A stretch of 64,000 nucleotides of DNA, taken from Chromatocurvus halotolerans (GTDB lineage: Bacteria; Pseudomonadota; Gammaproteobacteria; Pseudomonadales; Halieaceae). The position numbers and the translations under genes are program-made. Each line of letters opens with the position of its first letter. The first letter of the stretch is position 1. Under the pieces are notes generated by a model. The model was not told where the DNA came from, did no database searches, and worked only from the letters and a program-made list of their open reading frames with translations. Of this stretch, positions 60,245 to 64,000 are shown piece by piece. The stretch is from positions 124,001-188,000 of the forward strand of contig NZ_SLWX01000002.1 in NCBI RefSeq assembly GCF_004340525.1, written 5' to 3'.

Positions 60245-60859
60245 TCAGCCATTCAGGTAGGCATGCCAGTACAGCTGTGTCGCAACGCTTCGAAACGGCC
60301 GGTAGCGTTCCCCCAGTTCATCCAGCTCCATGGCGTCGGGCCGCTCCGGCAGATTCTTGATGGTCTGTATGGCCTTTACCAGGGCGAGGTCGCCGATGGG
60401 CCACAGGTCCGGGCGTCGCAGCGCCAGCATCAGGTAGCAGTCAGCTGTCCAATGGCCGATGCCCGGCAAGGCCGTGAGCAGGGCCCGTGCCCGCGCATCA
60501 CTGCGGCGCGCAAGGCCGGCTATCGGCAAGGTGCCGTCTTCTATCGCGGCAGCCACCGCGCGCGTGTAGCGCGCTTTCTGTCGGCTCACGCCCGCGCTGC
60601 GCAGCGCCTCATCCTCGAGCCGAAGGTACGCCGCCGGGGTGAACTCCGGCAGGCGCACGCTGAGCTTGTCGAGAGTGGCCTTTGCCGAGGCGAGGGAGAC
60701 CTGCTGTTCCAGGATAATGTGAACAAGGGTCTCGAAGCCGGCGGGCCTTGCGCGAAAGGGCGGCGGCCCGTGACGCGCCACGATAATGCCCAGGTCCCTG
60801 TCTCTGGCGGCGAGTGCGTTTACCGCCGCCAGATGGTGTTTGCGCGTGAGTGCGGGCAC
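60245..60859 (-). CDS. DNA-3-methyladenine glycosylase II-like HhH-GPD protein
   Basis: Base-excision repair glycosylase of about 204 residues. The helix-hairpin-helix and catalytic region reads ALLTALPGIGHWTADCYLMLAL followed by RPDLWPIGDLALVKA, where the Asp of GD is the expected catalytic aspartate of the AlkA group. FETLVHIILEQQVSLASAKA is the usual N-terminal motif. GTG at 60859 is used; the longer open frame overlaps the lipoprotein gene, whose stop codon is four bases upstream. It likely removes alkylated purines. Confidence 0.85.
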   Translation of the reverse strand: MPALTRKHHLAAVNALAARDRDLGIIVARHGPPPFRARPAGFETLVHIILEQQVSLASAKATLDKLSVRLPEFTPAAYLRLEDEALRSAGVSRQKARYTRAVAAAIEDGTLPIAGLARRSDARARALLTALPGIGHWTADCYLMLALRRPDLWPIGDLALVKAIQTIKNLPERPDAMELDELGERYRPFRSVATQLYWHAYLNG

Positions 60860-60863
60860 GCGG

Positions 60864-63083
60864 TCAGCGCGCCAGGGGATCGGGCCGCATCTGGAAGTGA
60901 TATACCTTGCTGGTTGTGCCCGCCCCGGTCTCCATGTGGAAGGGCGTCCGGCTGCTGAAGGTGGCCCACAGGCCGCGACCCTTCCAGCCGCCATCGGGAT
61001 CATCAATGCGGCCATCCATCCACTTGGTGTAGAACCCGAGAGGATAGGGCACCGTCAGTCGCACCCATTCCCCGTGATGCAGCACCAGCAGCGCTTCTGA
61101 CAGGTTGCCGGTATTGATCGGGGTGTTGGCACCGAGGCCCAGGCTGTTGAACTGATCCACCCAGGTGTAGTAGCTGCCTTCTGCACTGCCCTCGTGCTGC
61201 TGGTTACGGAACTTCGGCAGGGGCTCGGTATAGAACGTCCAGCCTTCGGGACAGTGCTGCCCGGTCGCTGTCGGGCCGTTCAGGGGACCTTCGCAAAGTC
61301 GTCGGTCAAAGCTCGCCATGTGGCCACTTGCCATCGCCGCCCACGCCACGCCATTGCGGTCGATATCCATGCCGCGGGGGGAAAAGCCCTCAATGGCGTT
61401 ACCATTCTCGTCCAGGGGCGGCTCGAAATACTCTGCCAGCGCAGTGTTGACGGGATCATCGCCCGGCTCCAGCCTGACCAGGCCTCCGGGATAGCCGAGG
61501 GTTGAGCCCCAGACAGAGCCATCCGGCGCCGGAGCAACACCGTAGTAGCCCGCCTGGATGCGCGTATCCCGGCTGGCGTCGGCAGATTCGCCCGGCTCCA
61601 CATAGCCTTCATCCCGGCGACCATTGCCGTTGGTATCGAGTATGGTCGGTGTCCAGCCCTGTGAGGCGGCGGCATCTCCCGTCTCGAGGTACTGTTCGAC
61701 GTCAAGCCAGCCCACCACGTCGCGACCGCCGCTGGTCCACAGGGTGTTCTGCGCGTCCTCGGCAAACATCAGATGGTGGGTGCTGAAGCAGGTGTCGATC
61801 GGAGTATAGGTGTCTGTCGCGGGTTCATAAACACCGAGATGCCGGTAAGCGCGCTCTGTCGGGAATGCCTGTGCCGCAGGATGATCGGAGCCGTTGCGGC
61901 AGAAGTCAGGATTCTCTTCGGGGTCGCGCACCCGTGCGGTCACCCAGACACGTCCGTCGGCATCCAGCATGGGGTTGTGTGCGGTGGTCGCGCTGTCCCA
62001 GATCTGTTCCTCCCCCCAGAACACTGAAGGGCCCGACACCGGTGCCGGGTCGGGATCGTAGCCGGAGTCTGGCAGCGGGAAGATGGGCACTTCTGACACA
62101 TCATGCGTTGCAGGATCGAGCACCGGCATATAGTCCGCACTGTTCTCCAGCACGCCATACAGCCTGCCCCCCGCGTTGACCGTAGGGTCACGGCGATCGG
62201 TGGAAACCACGTCGTGCAGGTAGGCCCTGGGGTCTGCCCAGTCCCACTGGGTAATCACCACATTGCGTTCCAGCCCCTCAGGACGCGGCGGCGTCGGCGG
62301 CAGCTCGCCGCCGGCAATGCGGTCGGTCCAGTCGGCATACAGACTGACCGCGCGCTCCATTCCCATACCGGCAAGAATGTTCACCATGCCAGTGCCTGCC
62401 TGACCGGCCTGCACGCGCTGGTGCCAGGCTTCCACGCTGCTGCGGCCGTCGCTGAACAGGTCGGGTATCTCGCGGGTAGCCTTGCTGCCGAGCTGGTGGC
62501 AGGCCAGGCAGCTGTTATTGCCGATGCGTCGCACCCAGTCCTCGTAGTGAGTGATCGACTCGGAGATGCCATTACCCTGCGGACCGGTACCCGGGAAGTC
62601 GCTTCTTGCTGGCAGCTCCAGCAGCGAGTACCAGTAGCCCGCGGGGTAGTACTCGGCGGCCGCGGCCGGACTGGGAGCGGCGCGTGCCTCAAGCGCCAGC
62701 TGACTGCCGGGCGCTGCTGTGATCTTTTCGGAATCCACCAGCCCGTAGCCCCGCACCCAGACCTGGTAGCTGGCGTCGGGCAGATCTGGCACCAGGAAGC
62801 GTCCTGCATCATCGGTGACAACGATGCGGGCGAAGCGCGTTGGCAGATCGGTGGTCTCGGCAATGACCCAGACACCGGCTTCCGGACCTGCGGGCCCGGA
62901 TACCACCCCGCCGATATCCGTATCGCCGATGGTCACGCCACCCTCCGACAGGCTATCGCCCTGTGCGGGTGTCGAGGTATCGGTACGCTCGGCACCTGTC
63001 TGTGAGTCGGTGTTCCCACGGTCGCAGGCGCTGAGTGCGCCCAGACCAATGATCAAACACATCACCCATGCTGTTCGGCACAT
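60864..63083 (-). CDS. Lipoprotein with regulatory-like domain, CxxCH motif and predicted beta-propeller
   Basis: The 739-residue lipoprotein has a signal peptide ending in lipobox LSAC (MCLIIGLGALSAC). After a disordered linker comes a carboxypeptidase-regulatory-like beta-sandwich (about 53-120; VVSGPAGPEAGVWVIAETTD). A single haem-c-type motif SCLACHQLGSKATR lies near residue 195. A long C-terminal part (about 270-735) has repeated short beta-propeller-like blades, with GSVWGSTLGYPGGLVRLEPG and GVAWAAMASGHMASFDRRLC resembling streptogramin-lyase/NHL repeats. I do not know its function; a periplasmic or surface oxidoreductase, or a dehydrogenase partner, is possible. The AlkA-like gene follows in the same direction. 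Confidence 0.72.
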   Translation of the reverse strand: MCRTAWVMCLIIGLGALSACDRGNTDSQTGAERTDTSTPAQGDSLSEGGVTIGDTDIGGVVSGPAGPEAGVWVIAETTDLPTRFARIVVTDDAGRFLVPDLPDASYQVWVRGYGLVDSEKITAAPGSQLALEARAAPSPAAAAEYYPAGYWYSLLELPARSDFPGTGPQGNGISESITHYEDWVRRIGNNSCLACHQLGSKATREIPDLFSDGRSSVEAWHQRVQAGQAGTGMVNILAGMGMERAVSLYADWTDRIAGGELPPTPPRPEGLERNVVITQWDWADPRAYLHDVVSTDRRDPTVNAGGRLYGVLENSADYMPVLDPATHDVSEVPIFPLPDSGYDPDPAPVSGPSVFWGEEQIWDSATTAHNPMLDADGRVWVTARVRDPEENPDFCRNGSDHPAAQAFPTERAYRHLGVYEPATDTYTPIDTCFSTHHLMFAEDAQNTLWTSGGRDVVGWLDVEQYLETGDAAASQGWTPTILDTNGNGRRDEGYVEPGESADASRDTRIQAGYYGVAPAPDGSVWGSTLGYPGGLVRLEPGDDPVNTALAEYFEPPLDENGNAIEGFSPRGMDIDRNGVAWAAMASGHMASFDRRLCEGPLNGPTATGQHCPEGWTFYTEPLPKFRNQQHEGSAEGSYYTWVDQFNSLGLGANTPINTGNLSEALLVLHHGEWVRLTVPYPLGFYTKWMDGRIDDPDGGWKGRGLWATFSSRTPFHMETGAGTTSKVYHFQMRPDPLAR

Positions 63084-63173
63084 TGTCGTACCCTCCCGAT
63101 GTCAATCTGTATCGCGACAGCGGTGACTCTTCGAGCCCTGGTCTAGCGCCGGTCAGGTCAGAAACTGCGCCGG

Positions 63174-64000
63174 TCAGGGCCTGAAATCCCCCATCGTGTC
63201 GTCGTCCATGTGTTCGTCGTTCGCTTCTTCCGCATCGAGCACTTCCAGATGCTCTTCGGCAAACCAGCGGTTCATGAGGAAGCGCAGCGGCACCAGCATC
63301 GCAATGAACAGCGGGAACAGGATACCCGCGGGGCTGCTCTTGAGTATCCAGAGTGCTACGAGCGCCACGAGCTGTATCAGCGTGAACAGATGGATGACCT
63401 TGCGCGGGACCCTGCGCACATAATGGGTCTGTGGATACAGCTTTCTGTCAGTCGCCCAGAGACGCACGCGCTCGAAGAACTCGGTGCCGCTCAGGGTGCT
63501 GAAACCCATGTAGAGAAAGAGTCCGAAGAGGACCTCCATGGGAATCATCTTTATCACCGGCAGCATGAAGATCGAAGCGGCCAGCAGGAGGTGTATCAGC
63601 AGCGGCGATACGCGGTTTTCCTCCACCGAGATGATCTTCTCGGTGGTGCTGGAACCCAGGCTGACGGTTTCGGTGGTTGCCAGGCTTTTGACGTGATTCA
63701 GGGAGTGCACGGTGGCCGCGACGATCCACGGCAGGGCGAAGAGCGAACACACGGCGGTGATCACGCCCACCACGACGAGGTCGAGATTATAGCCACAGCC
63801 CTTGCGCAGTGAGTGCAGCGGACTGTTGACCAGTCGCGCCGAGATGTTCTGGTCCAGGAAAAGCAGAACGGTCACCAGCAGTGCCGGGCCTGCCGCCGCG
63901 AAGATCGCCCAGGTGGGCAGCGCAAACAGATCAACCAGCCAGGGTCTGCCCGTGGTGGTGGCAAAGGTTTCAGGGACTGCAGCGCGTTCGACGTCGATTT
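63174..64000 (-). CDS. SLC4-like bicarbonate/anion transporter (partial, N-terminus outside window)
   Basis: The C-terminal part (about 275 residues visible) of a polytopic membrane protein of the HCO3_cotransp (SLC4/band 3) family. The signature LLFLDQNISARLVN matches the SLC4 core. Also seen are RKGCGYNLDLVVVGVITAVCSLFALPW, PMEVLFGLFLYMGFSTLSGTEFFERV and the acidic C-terminal tail. SLC4 proteins move bicarbonate or borate, often with sodium. The 5' end lies beyond base 64000 on the minus strand. Confidence 0.85.
   Translation of the reverse strand, partial: IDVERAAVPETFATTTGRPWLVDLFALPTWAIFAAAGPALLVTVLLFLDQNISARLVNSPLHSLRKGCGYNLDLVVVGVITAVCSLFALPWIVAATVHSLNHVKSLATTETVSLGSSTTEKIISVEENRVSPLLIHLLLAASIFMLPVIKMIPMEVLFGLFLYMGFSTLSGTEFFERVRLWATDRKLYPQTHYVRRVPRKVIHLFTLIQLVALVALWILKSSPAGILFPLFIAMLVPLRFLMNRWFAEEHLEVLDAEEANDEHMDDDTMGDFRP

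Noticed and set aside
1-64000. Search for tRNA/rRNA genes, CRISPR arrays, integrases, transposases, toxin-antitoxin or restriction genes
   Set aside because: None was recognised; the CPBP gene is sometimes labelled abortive-infection-like, but nothing here supports a defence role.

Overview
The window is about 64 kb of GC-rich chromosomal DNA, densely coded on both strands. The gene content suggests an aerobic to microaerobic, heterotrophic, probably marine gammaproteobacterium. The main clues are the order cbb3 oxidase - CcoGHIS - FNR/Anr - HemN (as in Pseudomonas), RapA, HolC-PepA-ValS, BolA/TrhO, a DUF1631-GGDEF-EAL protein, and several TonB, acyl-CoA and amidohydrolase genes. A Halieaceae/Cellvibrionales-like host is my inference from gene content only. 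No rRNA, tRNA, CRISPR array, integrase or intact IS element was seen.

0-7 kb: the start of a cytochrome c nitrite reductase small subunit (nrfH, cut by the window edge), an AraC-type regulator, then a five-gene acyl-CoA cluster on the + strand: acyl-CoA dehydrogenase, SDR, AMACR/CaiB-type enzyme, enoyl-CoA hydratase/isomerase and acyl-CoA carboxyltransferase. 7-21 kb: housekeeping genes, namely rapA-tatD, a secreted protein of unknown function, a methyltransferase, two cold-shock-domain genes (one membrane-anchored), valS-holC-pepA, an RDD membrane protein with a small partner gene, and bolA-trhO. 21-34.6 kb: a respiratory block with a secreted trypsin-like protease, an OmpW porin, and on the minus strand hemN, fnr/anr, a Yip1-family gene, ccoNOQP, ccoG, fixH, ccoI, ccoS and a TauE/SafE-like protein. 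Three near-identical FNR/Anr palindromes (TTGAY-N4-GTCAA) precede ompW, the Yip1-ccoNOQP unit and hemN, each with a TA...T -10-like hexamer 31-32 bp away. This gives an oxygen-controlled regulon visible directly in the sequence.

34.6-49 kb: a 1306-residue DUF1631-GGDEF-EAL signalling protein with a degenerate cyclase site, a sodium:solute symporter paired with a Tat-exported amidohydrolase, a small lipoprotein, a DUF952 protein, a TonB-dependent receptor followed by an MFS transporter, an NTF2-like secreted protein, and a coupled DUF6544/M23-peptidase pair. 49-55 kb is the most accessory-looking part: a quinone oxidoreductase, a coupled CPBP-protease/serine-hydrolase pair, a decayed ADP-ribosylglycohydrolase pseudogene, an orphan exported zinc protease and non-coding gaps. 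55-64 kb: an SDR, a MAPEG/alpha-beta-hydrolase coupled pair, a secreted amidohydrolase, a DUF481 outer-membrane protein, an AlkA-like glycosylase, a large lipoprotein with one CxxCH motif, and the C-terminal part of a bacterial SLC4-type bicarbonate transporter that runs off the end.

I did not find a clearly new multi-gene system. The best leads are the Yip1 gene heading the FNR-controlled cbb3 operon, the membrane-tethered cold-shock protein in tandem with a free one, the DUF1631-GGDEF-EAL protein, the haem-motif lipoprotein and the SLC4 homologue.
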